Shown here: positions 25,344 through 33,641 of the stretch, piece by piece
Numbering within the stretch: position 1 is the first letter of the stretch
Layout of the letters: each line of letters opens with the position of its first letter
DNA from: Methylobacterium frigidaeris
GTDB taxonomy: Bacteria > Pseudomonadota > Alphaproteobacteria > Rhizobiales > Beijerinckiaceae
Direction of reading: 5' to 3'
NCBI RefSeq assembly: GCF_022179185.1
Contig: NZ_BPQJ01000015.1
Location: 1-64,000 of the forward strand
Length of the DNA: 64,000 bases
Program-made: the position numbers and the translations under genes
Notes under the pieces: generated by a model
The model's database searches: none
What the model saw: only the letters and a program-made list of their open reading frames with translations
What the model was told of the DNA's origin: nothing

Positions 25344-25413
25344 GTTGACGCTATGTGCCCAGGCATGTCCACTGTTCGACCCTGGGAGACGGGTTGCAGA
25401 CCGGAGGAGACCG

Positions 25414-25821
25414 ATGGCGATCAAGACCACCAAGAAGGCCGAGACGAAAGCCGAGCCCGAAGCCGCCCCGAAGGCCGCCAAGGCCGCCCCGAAGGCCGCC
25501 GCCAAGAAGGACGACGCCAAGGATGAGGGCAAGGACGCCGGCAAGGGCAAGAAGGTCGCCGCTCCGAAATCCGGCGACAAGCCGAACGCCCTGCAGAAGC
25601 CGCTGCAGCCGACGCCCGAGCTCGCCGCCATCGTGGGCGACAGCCCGATCCCGCGTGGCGAAGTGGTGAGCAAGGTGTGGGACTACATACGCACCCACTC
25701 GCTCCAGAACCCGGAGAACAAGCGCGAGATCCTCGCCGACGACAAGCTGAAGAAGGTCTTCGGCAAGGACAAGGCGACGATGTTCGAGATGAACAAGTAC
25801 CTCGCCCAGCACCTGAAGTAA
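25414..25821 (+). CDS. SWIB/MDM2-domain protein with Lys/Ala/Pro-rich N-terminal tail
   Basis: A 135-residue protein. Residues 1-52 are a Lys/Ala/Pro/Glu-rich tail (MAIKTTKKAETKAEPEAAPK and on) like histone H1 tails. The SWIB domain follows at about 60-134 (PLQPTPELAAIVGDSPIPRG, VVSKVWDYIRTHSLQNPENK, DKATMFEMNKYLAQHLK). SWIB domains are common in eukaryotic chromatin remodellers and occur in Chlamydia and many Alphaproteobacteria as DNA- or topoisomerase-associated proteins. GGAGGAG precedes the ATG at 25414. A strong hairpin at 25843-25869 follows. A role in nucleoid structure under stress is inferred. Confidence 0.85.
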   Translation: MAIKTTKKAETKAEPEAAPKAAKAAPKAAAKKDDAKDEGKDAGKGKKVAAPKSGDKPNALQKPLQPTPELAAIVGDSPIPRGEVVSKVWDYIRTHSLQNPENKREILADDKLKKVFGKDKATMFEMNKYLAQHLK

Positions 25822-25842
25822 GGCGGCCGGGCTCCTCCCGTC

Positions 25843-25869
25843 CGGATGGTCGCGCGCCGCGGCCATCCG
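25843..25869 (+). terminator. Hairpin after the SWIB gene
   Basis: CGGATGG-T-CGCG (25843-25854) pairs with CGCG-G-CCATCCG (25858-25869) around a three-base loop, with one G-T wobble. It lies 22 bp after the SWIB stop. There is no T-run, so the termination mechanism may not be purely intrinsic. Confidence 0.5.
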
Positions 25870-25981
25870 TCCCCTGCCGGGGCAGGCGCGGGATCGGGCT
25901 ATGCACCGACGCTCGCACGGACCGGCCCGACGCGCCCCGTGTCTTTCCCGGCTTGCCGAACGATCCCTGCCGGGTGATCCG

Positions 25982-26164
25982 ATGCCCCAGGCCCGCGATC
26001 CGGACGAGTCCGGCCGACGGCGCGCGATCGCCGCCCTCCTGTTCCTGATCGTCCTGGTGGCCGGCGGCGTCTGGCTCGCCGATGCGCTGCGCCGGGAAGC
26101 GGCGCGCGAGGATTGCCTGGCGAGCGGCCGGCGGGATTGCGCGGTGCTTCGGTCGGATCCTTGA
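25982..26164 (+). CDS. Small single-span membrane protein, 60 aa
   Basis: MPQARDPDESGRRRAI gives a basic cytoplasmic N-terminus, followed by one membrane helix (AALLFLIVLVAGGVWLADAL). A polar C-terminal part has two cysteines (AREDCLASGRRDCAVL), likely outside the membrane as a disulfide. The start at 25982 is the ATG closest to the helix; no good Shine-Dalgarno is seen, but upstream starts would add a long Arg-rich extension. The cysteine pair and single helix resemble small alphaproteobacterial membrane proteins without known role. Confidence 0.5.
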   Translation: MPQARDPDESGRRRAIAALLFLIVLVAGGVWLADALRREAAREDCLASGRRDCAVLRSDP

Positions 26165-26217
26165 TCGATGGAAGGATGCAGGCCGCTATCTGGTCGTTTC
26201 GTACGGGTTACCCCACT

Positions 26218-26344
26218 CGCGACCTCGTCCTGAGGTGCGGGGCGATCGAAGATCACGCAGCCTCGAAGGAGGGCTCCAGACGTCTACGTGATTCCTGGAG
26301 CCCTCCTTCGAGGCCGCTTCGCGGCGCCTCAGGACGAGGTCGCG
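26218..26344. repeat. Nested palindromic intergenic element, copy 1
   Basis: Outer arms CGCGACCTCGTCCTGAGGTGC (26218-26238) and its near-perfect complement (26324-26344) enclose inner arms CCTCGAAGGAGGGCTCCA (26261-26278) and TGGAGCCCTCCTTCGAGG (26296-26313), which are exact complements. The 17-base core ACCTCGTCCTGAGGTGC recurs at 62603-62619 in reverse. It occupies the gap between the small membrane protein and the MFS gene and looks like a dispersed, non-coding repeat. Confidence 0.8.
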
Positions 26345-26505
26345 GGCGGGACGAACCGATCCCGGTTTCCGATCTCGCCGCCCCGACCGCGCCAGGGAGC
26401 CACGTCCCGCTATCGGGACAAGATCAGCACCTTCGCGAGCGTGATCCAGAGCGGTTGAAGCCGGCCCGCGCGACGATGCGCTCGCGGGCGAGCCGTCCGG
26501 GTGCG

Positions 26506-27879
26506 TCAGCGCCGCACCCGAAGCCCGCTCGCGACGGCCCCGGTCAGCGCCAGCGCGCTCGCCAGCCACAGCACCGTCGCGGTGCCGCCGGTGTGAAGAT
26601 AGCCGAAGATCACCGCCACCACGGCGGCGCCGAGGGACTGGCCGAGGAGGCGGGCGGTCGATTGCATGCCGCTCGCGCCGCCGCTGCGCTCCCGCGGGGC
26701 GCTGGTGATGATGACCTTGTTGTTGGGCGACTGGAACAGTCCGAAGCCGAGGCCGCACAAAGTCAGCCGCAGGGCGATCGCGAGGGGCGAGGCGTCCGGG
26801 GGGGCGCTCGCCATCAGGGCGAGGCCGGCCGACAGGGCGACGAGGCCGATGCCGCCGAGCAGCCCCGGCGGGTAGCGGTCGGCCAGCCGCCCCGCGAAGG
26901 GGGCGATCACCGCGATGGCGATCGGCCAGGGCGTCATCAGCACCCCGGTCTGGGTGCTCGTGAGGTGGAGGACGTCCTGGAAGTAGAACGGCAGCGCCAC
27001 GTAGGCCATCATCTGGGCCGAGAACGAGCAGACCGAGCTCACCATCGACAGCGCGAAGACCGGGATGCGCAGGAGGTCGATCGGCAGGAGCGGCGCCGGC
27101 AGGCGGGCCTGCATCCACACGAAGGCGGTGCCGACGAGGACCGCCCCGGCGAGCAGGGCAAGCGCCGTGCCGCTCCGGCCCGGCTCGCCGAGCCCGTCGA
27201 CGCCGGTGATCAGCAGGCCGAAGAACAGCGCGTTGAGGAGCGCGCTGAGGGCGTCGAAGCGCGCGCCGCTGCGCGGCGTCACCGGCAGCATCCGGGTGGC
27301 AAGCGTCAGCGCCGCCAGCCCGAGCGGCACGTTGACGAGGAAGAGCCACGGCCAGCTCGCCACCGACAACACCGCCGCCGCGACGCTCGGACCTGCCGCC
27401 GAGGCGATCGCCACGATGAGCGCCATGGTGCCGACACCGCGCCCGATCATCCGATGCGGGTAGATGAAGCGCACGAGCGCGATGTTGACGCTCATGATCC
27501 CGGCGGCGCCGAGCCCCTGGACGATGCGGGCCGCGACCAGCACCGGCAGCGAGCCGGCCAGCGCGCAGGCCAGCGACGCGGCGGCGAACAGGGCGAGGCC
27601 GGTGCAGTAGACCCGCTTGTAGCCGAGGATGTCGCCCAGGGACGCGAGCGGCAGCAGGGCGGCGGTGACCGCGAGCTGGTAGCCGTTGGTGACGAAGATC
27701 GCGGCGCCCGGGCTGACTTGCAGGTCCCTGGCCATCACCGGCAGGGCGACGTTCACGATGGCGCCGTCGAGCACCGCCATCGACATGGCGATGCCGATCG
27801 CCAGCATCGCCCACAACCTCTCCCGGGTCGGCAGGCCGTCGGCCACCTCCGCCGCCACCGGCTCCACCGCTCCCGTCAT
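26506..27879 (-). CDS. DHA2-family MFS drug transporter (EmrB/QacA-like)
   Basis: A 457-residue, 14-segment membrane protein. The motif after TM1, AMSMAVLDGAIVNVALPVMA, is the DHA2 family signature, and GDILGYKRVYCTG is the conserved MFS loop between TM2 and TM3. DHA2 exporters pump hydrophobic drugs or metabolites using the proton gradient. Start MTGAVEPV at 27879 was chosen because the longer frame is Arg/Gly-rich and would put a basic 37-residue extension before TM1. No adjacent TetR/MarR regulator or EmrA-type partner is present. Substrate unknown. Confidence 0.88.
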   Translation of the reverse strand: MTGAVEPVAAEVADGLPTRERLWAMLAIGIAMSMAVLDGAIVNVALPVMARDLQVSPGAAIFVTNGYQLAVTAALLPLASLGDILGYKRVYCTGLALFAAASLACALAGSLPVLVAARIVQGLGAAGIMSVNIALVRFIYPHRMIGRGVGTMALIVAIASAAGPSVAAAVLSVASWPWLFLVNVPLGLAALTLATRMLPVTPRSGARFDALSALLNALFFGLLITGVDGLGEPGRSGTALALLAGAVLVGTAFVWMQARLPAPLLPIDLLRIPVFALSMVSSVCSFSAQMMAYVALPFYFQDVLHLTSTQTGVLMTPWPIAIAVIAPFAGRLADRYPPGLLGGIGLVALSAGLALMASAPPDASPLAIALRLTLCGLGFGLFQSPNNKVIITSAPRERSGGASGMQSTARLLGQSLGAAVVAVIFGYLHTGGTATVLWLASALALTGAVASGLRVRR

Positions 27880-28762
27880 CCGTCCCGCGCTCCTCGTCCA
27901 CGCCCCTCGCCGCCCCCGGAGGCGTAGCCCAAAGCCGCGCCCGCCGCACCTGCCCGCAGCCTCATCCCGGCCCTGCGCAGAGGGCGTCAATAGCCGGTGG
28001 GCTGCCCTGTGAAAGAGGATTGACAGGTCGGCCCCAAGGCGTCTGGAGCCCGCCGCGGTGCGGGCGGCGCCTGCACGCCCCGCTACCTCGTCCAGGAACC
28101 ATCGACACCTTGCCGAGCGACAGTCAGGATCGATCGCGCCGTCGGCTGTTCGCTGGGACGGAGGCGGTCGACAGGTGGGCCGGCACCACCAGACCCGCGG
28201 TGTCGCGGGTCGAGAGGCCGGGCCCTGTTCGTCGTCGCGCTGCGGGCGTTCAAGCGGGTCGATGGCGGGAGCGTCGCCCTGATGTTGTCGGGACGCGATG
28301 GGCCTCGGTGCCCAGGGGCTCGGACTGGTGCGACAGGTCGGAAGAGGCCGACAGCAGCGATCTCACCGGCATCCCGGACGGACAGCAGGCAGAGGATCGG
28401 ACCCGCGCGACCGGTCGAGCCGAGAGAGTGTCCCGGTCACGCGATGGCTGCACAGCAAGACGGCCTAACTGTTACGACGATGACGACGCAAGGTCATCTG
28501 CTCGCATCGTGCAACTGTCCGCAGATCGTGCCGAGCAACCTCCGGCGGCACAGGTCGGATGGCCGGGGGCAGGGCGGCGGACCCGGGCCGCCATGACACA
28601 AGGAGGGATGCGCGGCCGGCGGCGGTCGTGGGCAATGCACGATTTTATTTCCTGACTGTCGTCACTTCAACTCGTCGCCCTTCCTCGCCGTAAGCATTTG
28701 TTCGGGAGTGACCCGTAATCGATGGATGCAATGGGGGCCGTGCGGCCGCCGGGAGGGATGCG
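27880..28762. other. Gene-free region, 0.88 kb
   Basis: Between the MFS gene and the HD-GYP gene I see no supportable gene. Open frames of up to ~210 codons exist on both strands, but their products are Arg/Ser-rich with no domain. The sequence is slightly less GC-rich than its neighbours with several short repeats of GACAGGTCGG-like strings (around 28021 and 28334). The 28380-28560 part could be a decayed gene. The right end has GGGAGGG before the HD-GYP start. Confidence 0.5.
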
Positions 28763-29824
28763 ATGCCCGACGAGAGGACCTTCGTCCTCGTGACCGACAG
28801 GCCGGACCGCAGCGCCGCGATCAGCGCGGCCCTGCGGGGAATCGGGATCTGCGATGTCGTCGGCCCCGAGGAGACGTGGCGGGACCGCCGGGCGCTGGCC
28901 GGCGTCGTCTCCGACCTGACGTTGTCGCGGCCGGAGGCCGACCATTGCCTGCGCGCGCTCCAGCGCCGCTTCGCCGACCGGCACCTGCCGTTGATCTGCC
29001 TCCTGCGCAAGGCGACCCAGGACACTCTGCGCCACGCCAAGACCCTCGGGGCGACGGCGTGCATGCCCGCCTACCTGCCGCCCGAGACCGTCGTGGCGGC
29101 CCTGGCCAACCAGGTCGGCATCATCGCTGGCCGGGCCGAGCAGGCGGTGAGCCAGGGCGTGGTCCGGGCCGGGGAGGCGCTGAACGGCCTCATGGCCGAG
29201 GCCCGCGCCGGCCAGCCGGTCCGCATAGGCGCCGTTGAGGCCGGGCTCGGCCCGATCCTGACCGCGGTGCAGGAGGGCGGCCTCGCCCGCTGGCTCGACA
29301 CGGTCTGGACCCACGACGACGCCACCTACCAGCATTGCCTGCTGGTGGCCGGCCTCGCCGCGCAATTCGCCCTGCATCTCGGCTTCCGGCACGAGGACCA
29401 GTTCCGCTTCGTGCGCGCCGCGCTGATCCACGATGTCGGCAAGGCCCGCATCCCCCTCGAGATCCTCAACAAGCCCGGCCGCCTCGACCCAGGCGAACTG
29501 GCGGTGATGCGCACCCACGCGGCCATCGGCCACGAGGTGCTGCGGGCGGGCGGCGAGCGCGACCCTGTCACCCTCTCGGCCGTCCGCCACCACCACGAGA
29601 TGCTCGACGGCTCCGGCTATCCCGACGGCCTCGCCGGCGGTCAGATCGGCGACATGGTCCGTCTGCTCACCATCTGCGACATCTACGCCGCCCTCACCGA
29701 GCGCCGCCCCTACAAGTCCCCGATGCCGATGGCCGACGCGATGGCCATCCTCGCCGCCATGGAGGGCAAGCTGGAGGCGCGCCTGGTGCAGTCCTTCGGC
29801 GAAGCGATGGCGGCGGCGAGCTGA
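28763..29824 (+). CDS. Response-regulator-like HD-GYP phosphodiesterase
   Basis: A 353-residue cytoplasmic protein that would break down cyclic di-GMP. Residues ~5-120 look like a receiver domain (FVLVTDRPDRSAAI; candidate phospho-Asp in VVSDLTLS; Lys in CLLRKATQ), although it is divergent. The HD-GYP domain (~180-345) has HDDATYQHC, the metal-binding HDVGKA, then HHHEMLDGSGYPDGL with an intact GYP. All signature residues are there, so catalysis is likely. GGGAGGG precedes ATG 28763. No kinase lies next to it. Together with the cyclase at 6584, the window holds one maker and one breaker of c-di-GMP. Confidence 0.9.
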   Translation: MPDERTFVLVTDRPDRSAAISAALRGIGICDVVGPEETWRDRRALAGVVSDLTLSRPEADHCLRALQRRFADRHLPLICLLRKATQDTLRHAKTLGATACMPAYLPPETVVAALANQVGIIAGRAEQAVSQGVVRAGEALNGLMAEARAGQPVRIGAVEAGLGPILTAVQEGGLARWLDTVWTHDDATYQHCLLVAGLAAQFALHLGFRHEDQFRFVRAALIHDVGKARIPLEILNKPGRLDPGELAVMRTHAAIGHEVLRAGGERDPVTLSAVRHHHEMLDGSGYPDGLAGGQIGDMVRLLTICDIYAALTERRPYKSPMPMADAMAILAAMEGKLEARLVQSFGEAMAAAS

Positions 29825-29923
29825 GCGCAGACCGGCCCCACGGCATCGTCGGGCCGTGCAGGCTGCCGCACCGGACCGCGCGCATCGCCCACCCCGTGCG
29901 GGACAGCGGCGGTGCCGTGCTCG

Positions 29924-32900
29924 TCACGGATTGCCCGTCTCCGGCACCGTGCCGCTCTGCCGCCTCGCATCCTCCTCGGCCTTCCGGCGCGCCGCTTCCG
30001 CCGCGCGCGCCGCTTCCGCGGCCCTCGCGGCCTCGGCCGCCCTGGCCGCCTCCTCCGCCCGCTGCTTCTCCTCCGCCCGCTGCCTGGCTTGCCGGGCCTC
30101 CTCGACCGCCCGCGCACGGTCCATCTCCAGGCGGCTGCGGCGGCGGGCAAGCTCGTTGCGGTCGGCCTCGACGGTCTCGATCTTGTCGAGTTCGCGCTGC
30201 AGCACCACCGCCGCCAGGACGTTGCTGAGCGGGACGAGGTCGAGCTCGCGCTGCGGCCGGGCCAGCGGGCCGACGAGGGCCAGGCCCAGGGTCGGCGCCG
30301 GGGCCGTCCAGGCCCGGGGCGTCGCGGTGGTGGTGAGCGTGCCGCGAACGTCGAGGCGCCAGCTCTTCGCGTCGACCTGCACCAGCCCGGTCCAGGCGGC
30401 GGGGCCGAGGTCGAGAGACAGGCTCCCGGTGCGCAAGACTCCGCCGACCATCGAGGCCGGCACCGAGACGGGGCCCGCCAGCACCAGGGGCCCGCGGTCG
30501 AACTCCTCCGACACCACCCGCTCGACCCGGCCGGCGCGCAGCGGGTCCTCCTCGGCGAGGAGCCGGGTCAGGGCGCGCTGCACCGCCGCCGGGTCGAGGT
30601 CGCGCAGGGACAGCCCGGCGAGTTCCAGCCCGCCGCTGCCGGCGAGGTTGCCGACGAGGGCGGCCGGGCTGTCGCCCGCCGCCCCGAGGCGCAGCCGCAC
30701 GGTCACCTGGCCTTTGACCGCGTCGCCGCCGGTGAGAGCCTGGAGCGAGGCCGCCGTCAGGCGGCCCTCCGCCGCGACCGTCGCCTGGGCGCCCTGGCGC
30801 GCCAGGGTGGCGCTGCCGGCGAGCTGCCCGCCCGCCAGGCCGGCGGCGAAGTCGCGCAGGCTCAAGCCCTCGGGCCCGAGCCCGAGATCGAACCGCGCCC
30901 ATTCCGCCGCGAGGCCGCGGCCGAGATCGAGCCGCCGCACCGTCATCGCGACCTGTCCGGCGACCGGCGGCGCCGGGCCCGAGCCGAAGCGGGCGGCGGA
31001 CCAGACCCCGGGGCCGCCGCCCGGCGGCGCCCCGGGATTCAGCACCAGCGCCCCGGCGAGCCAGGGCAGGGAGAGCCGTTCGAGCGAGATGCTGCCGGCG
31101 ACCTCGCCGCCGGCCGGCCGGGTCAGTGTCGCGTCGATCGCCGATCCGGCGAGGGTCCCGGTCACGACCATGCGCGGAACGTCGCCGGCGCGGCCGAAGC
31201 CGAAATTCAACCGCGCCGGCACCGGGTCCGGCAGGGCCGGGCCGGCGCCGAGAAGGCCGGCCAGCGGCCGCAGGTCGGGCGTGGCGAGGGTCAGGGCGCC
31301 GTCCTGGAGCGGGCCGGCGGCCGGCAGCAGCAGCGGCCGTGCGGTGGCGATGGCGGCTCCGGCGATCTCGGCGTCGAGGGTCAGGCTCAACGGTCCGCTC
31401 ACCCCGGCCCGGCGCCCGGCGAGGTGCAGGCTCGCCGGCATCGCCAGGGCCGGATCGGTGGGCCGGCCGAGCCAGCGGCCGGAGGCCACGCCGTCGAGGC
31501 GCGCGTCGAGGTCGTCGAGCCGTCCGGCCCGGGCGGCCAGCGACAGGCCGAGGCGGCCGCCGGCGGCGCTGCCGCGGGCCTGGCCGCGCAGGCGACCTTC
31601 CTCAGCCCCGGACTCCCGCTCCAGCACCACGTCGACGGCGACCGGGCCGTCGCGCAGGAAGCCCGGCAGCCGCCGCGCCTCGTCCACGAAGGTGCGCGAC
31701 ACGAGGTCGATCAGGGGGGCGGCCACCGGGGCGCTTACCCGCCCGATGATGCGCCCGGCGCCGTCGGCGCCGATCCGGCCCGAGAGGCTGGCCCGTGCCC
31801 CGGCGAGGTCGCGCACCTCCAGGCTGTCGAGGCGAAGCGCGGCGCCCTCGGATTGCAGGCTGGCGGCGATCTCCCCGGTGCGGGTCCCGGTCGGGCCGTA
31901 GTGCAGGTCGCGGGCGAGCAGGGTCAGGCCGACATCGTGGTCCTGCAAGGCCGCGATGGCACCGCGCATCGGCGGCAACTCCGCCACGTCGAGCCCATCG
32001 GCGATGATTTGAGCGTCGAAGCGCGGGCGGGCCTGGTCCGGCCCGGCCGGGCTGTAGCGGGCGCTGCCGGTGATCGTCGCGGGGCCCAGAGCCACCCGGG
32101 CGTTGTGCAGCGAGAGCACCGGCAGCGCCGCCGCCACGTCAGCCTCCGCCGAGAAGGGACGGCCGTCGAGGAGCCCGGTGAGCGAGCCGCCGAGGCCGAG
32201 CCGGTCGAGGAGGCGGGCGAGCCGGTCCGAGCTGGGAGCGTCGACCGCCGCGTGGCCCGAGAAGCCGCCGCTCGGCGTGACGTCGCCGCCGAGCGCCAGC
32301 GCCAAGCCGCCGGCGGCCGTGCCGGCGAGCCGCCGCAGGGTCACGGCGCCGGACGGGCGCAGCACGGCACTCAGAGCCGCGCCGCTCCATTCCTCGCGGG
32401 CGAGCGTCAGGCTGTCGACCGCAACGTCGAGCGCCAGGGTGCCGGGGAGGGAGGCGGGCGACAGGCCCCGGCCGAGGAGAGCCTGGCCGGTGGCGCTCAT
32501 CAGGAAGCCGTCGAGGTCGAGGCGGCGGGCCTCCAGGTTCATCGTCGCCCGGGCCGTCGCGAGGTCGAGGCTGCCGCGGCCGGTGAAGCGCAGGGGCGCC
32601 TCGCCCGGCACCTCGACGTTCAGGGACTCGAAGGTGGCGAGCCGGCCCTTCGCCCTGAACCCGCCCTGCACCGAGACGGGCAGGGCGGCGCCCGCGGCCT
32701 GGGCCGGCGGCCCCACCACCAGGCGGGCCGTGCCGGTCGCCTCCGGCACCCCGCCGCCCTCCGGACCGGCCGCCAGGCTCACCCGGGCGTCGAGGTCGAG
32801 CCGGGGCACCGTGTCGCCCCCGGTACCGAGCTTCACCGGCACCGTCCCGTCCGGGCCCGGCGCGCCGGTGGTGAGGCGGAACGGGACCGCCTCGACGGTG

Positions 32901-33430
32901 CCCTCCGCTCGCCACGGGCCGGCGAGGCGCGGCGCGGAGAGCCGGACATTCTCGGCATAGACCTGGTCGGTCCGCCCGGTCGCCGCCACCCGGGTGGTGA
33001 CGAGGAGCTGGGCCACGCGCAGGTCCTCGACAGCGAGATCGCGCGCCTCGCCGACGCCCGGCGGCGTCAGGAAGCTGCCGGCCTCGGTCATCGGCAGGGT
33101 CACCTCGCCGCGGCCGATCCGGGTCTCGGTGAAGCGGATCTCGCCGGAGAGGAGCGGGGTGAGCGCGATTTCCGCCTTGACGAAGCGCGCGTCGAGGGAG
33201 GGCCGGTCCCGCCCAGTCGCGAGCCTCAGGTGGTCGACCCGCAGGCGCGGCGAGGGCAGGAGGCGGACCTCGAGGCGCCCGTCGCTGCGAGCCTCGACCC
33301 CGAGCGAGCGGCCGAGCGCGGCGTCGAAGGCGGTGCGGTAGGAATCCCACGGGATGAAGGGCGGCGCGATCAGGGCCGCGGCGAGGATCAGGATGACGAG
33401 GCCCGCCAGGGCGGTCAGGATGTCGCGCAC
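29924..33430 (-). CDS. Large AsmA-family membrane-anchored protein
   Basis: About 1168 residues, long even for AsmA/TamB-like proteins. An N-terminal membrane helix (ILTALAGLVILILAAALIAP) is followed by the AsmA N-terminal pattern (WDSYRTAFDAALGRSLGVEA). A very long beta-rich region with repeated GRL and LDLA strings follows. The C-terminus is a charged Ala/Glu/Arg coiled coil (RRRSRLEMDRARAVEEARQA and on). AsmA-like proteins span the periplasm as beta-taco bridges and help move phospholipids or limit outer-membrane protein assembly defects. GTG at 33430 was chosen to place the helix at the N-terminus; no clean ribosome binding site is seen and other starts up to 33592 are possible. Confidence 0.85.
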   Translation of the reverse strand: MRDILTALAGLVILILAAALIAPPFIPWDSYRTAFDAALGRSLGVEARSDGRLEVRLLPSPRLRVDHLRLATGRDRPSLDARFVKAEIALTPLLSGEIRFTETRIGRGEVTLPMTEAGSFLTPPGVGEARDLAVEDLRVAQLLVTTRVAATGRTDQVYAENVRLSAPRLAGPWRAEGTVEAVPFRLTTGAPGPDGTVPVKLGTGGDTVPRLDLDARVSLAAGPEGGGVPEATGTARLVVGPPAQAAGAALPVSVQGGFRAKGRLATFESLNVEVPGEAPLRFTGRGSLDLATARATMNLEARRLDLDGFLMSATGQALLGRGLSPASLPGTLALDVAVDSLTLAREEWSGAALSAVLRPSGAVTLRRLAGTAAGGLALALGGDVTPSGGFSGHAAVDAPSSDRLARLLDRLGLGGSLTGLLDGRPFSAEADVAAALPVLSLHNARVALGPATITGSARYSPAGPDQARPRFDAQIIADGLDVAELPPMRGAIAALQDHDVGLTLLARDLHYGPTGTRTGEIAASLQSEGAALRLDSLEVRDLAGARASLSGRIGADGAGRIIGRVSAPVAAPLIDLVSRTFVDEARRLPGFLRDGPVAVDVVLERESGAEEGRLRGQARGSAAGGRLGLSLAARAGRLDDLDARLDGVASGRWLGRPTDPALAMPASLHLAGRRAGVSGPLSLTLDAEIAGAAIATARPLLLPAAGPLQDGALTLATPDLRPLAGLLGAGPALPDPVPARLNFGFGRAGDVPRMVVTGTLAGSAIDATLTRPAGGEVAGSISLERLSLPWLAGALVLNPGAPPGGGPGVWSAARFGSGPAPPVAGQVAMTVRRLDLGRGLAAEWARFDLGLGPEGLSLRDFAAGLAGGQLAGSATLARQGAQATVAAEGRLTAASLQALTGGDAVKGQVTVRLRLGAAGDSPAALVGNLAGSGGLELAGLSLRDLDPAAVQRALTRLLAEEDPLRAGRVERVVSEEFDRGPLVLAGPVSVPASMVGGVLRTGSLSLDLGPAAWTGLVQVDAKSWRLDVRGTLTTTATPRAWTAPAPTLGLALVGPLARPQRELDLVPLSNVLAAVVLQRELDKIETVEADRNELARRRSRLEMDRARAVEEARQARQRAEEKQRAEEAARAAEAARAAEAARAAEAARRKAEEDARRQSGTVPETGNP

Positions 33431-33641
33431 CGTGCTGTCCGTGCCGCCCCGCGAGGAGAGCGCCGCCTCATGTTCGTCCGACGGCCCGACGGGCCGTACC
33501 CCGATGACAGCGCTAGCATATCGGCACCGGAAACGCGGGCGAAATCCGGAGGGATCGCACCGCGAGAGCGGCCCCCCGATGCACCCGCGCAACGCTTGTC
33601 GCCCGCCTGACAGGGTGGGCCGACGCTGTTAGAGCGGCGAC

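Noticed and set aside
28020..28655. A 211-codon plus-strand frame in the gene-free region
   Set aside because: Arg/Ser-rich with no domain, no ribosome binding site and codon use unlike neighbours; kept only as a possible decayed gene.
29912..33610. An open frame of about 1230 codons on the plus strand antisense to the AsmA-like gene
   Set aside because: It exactly shadows the minus-strand gene, is His/Arg/Gly/Pro-rich with no domain, and arises from the strong third-position GC of the true gene.
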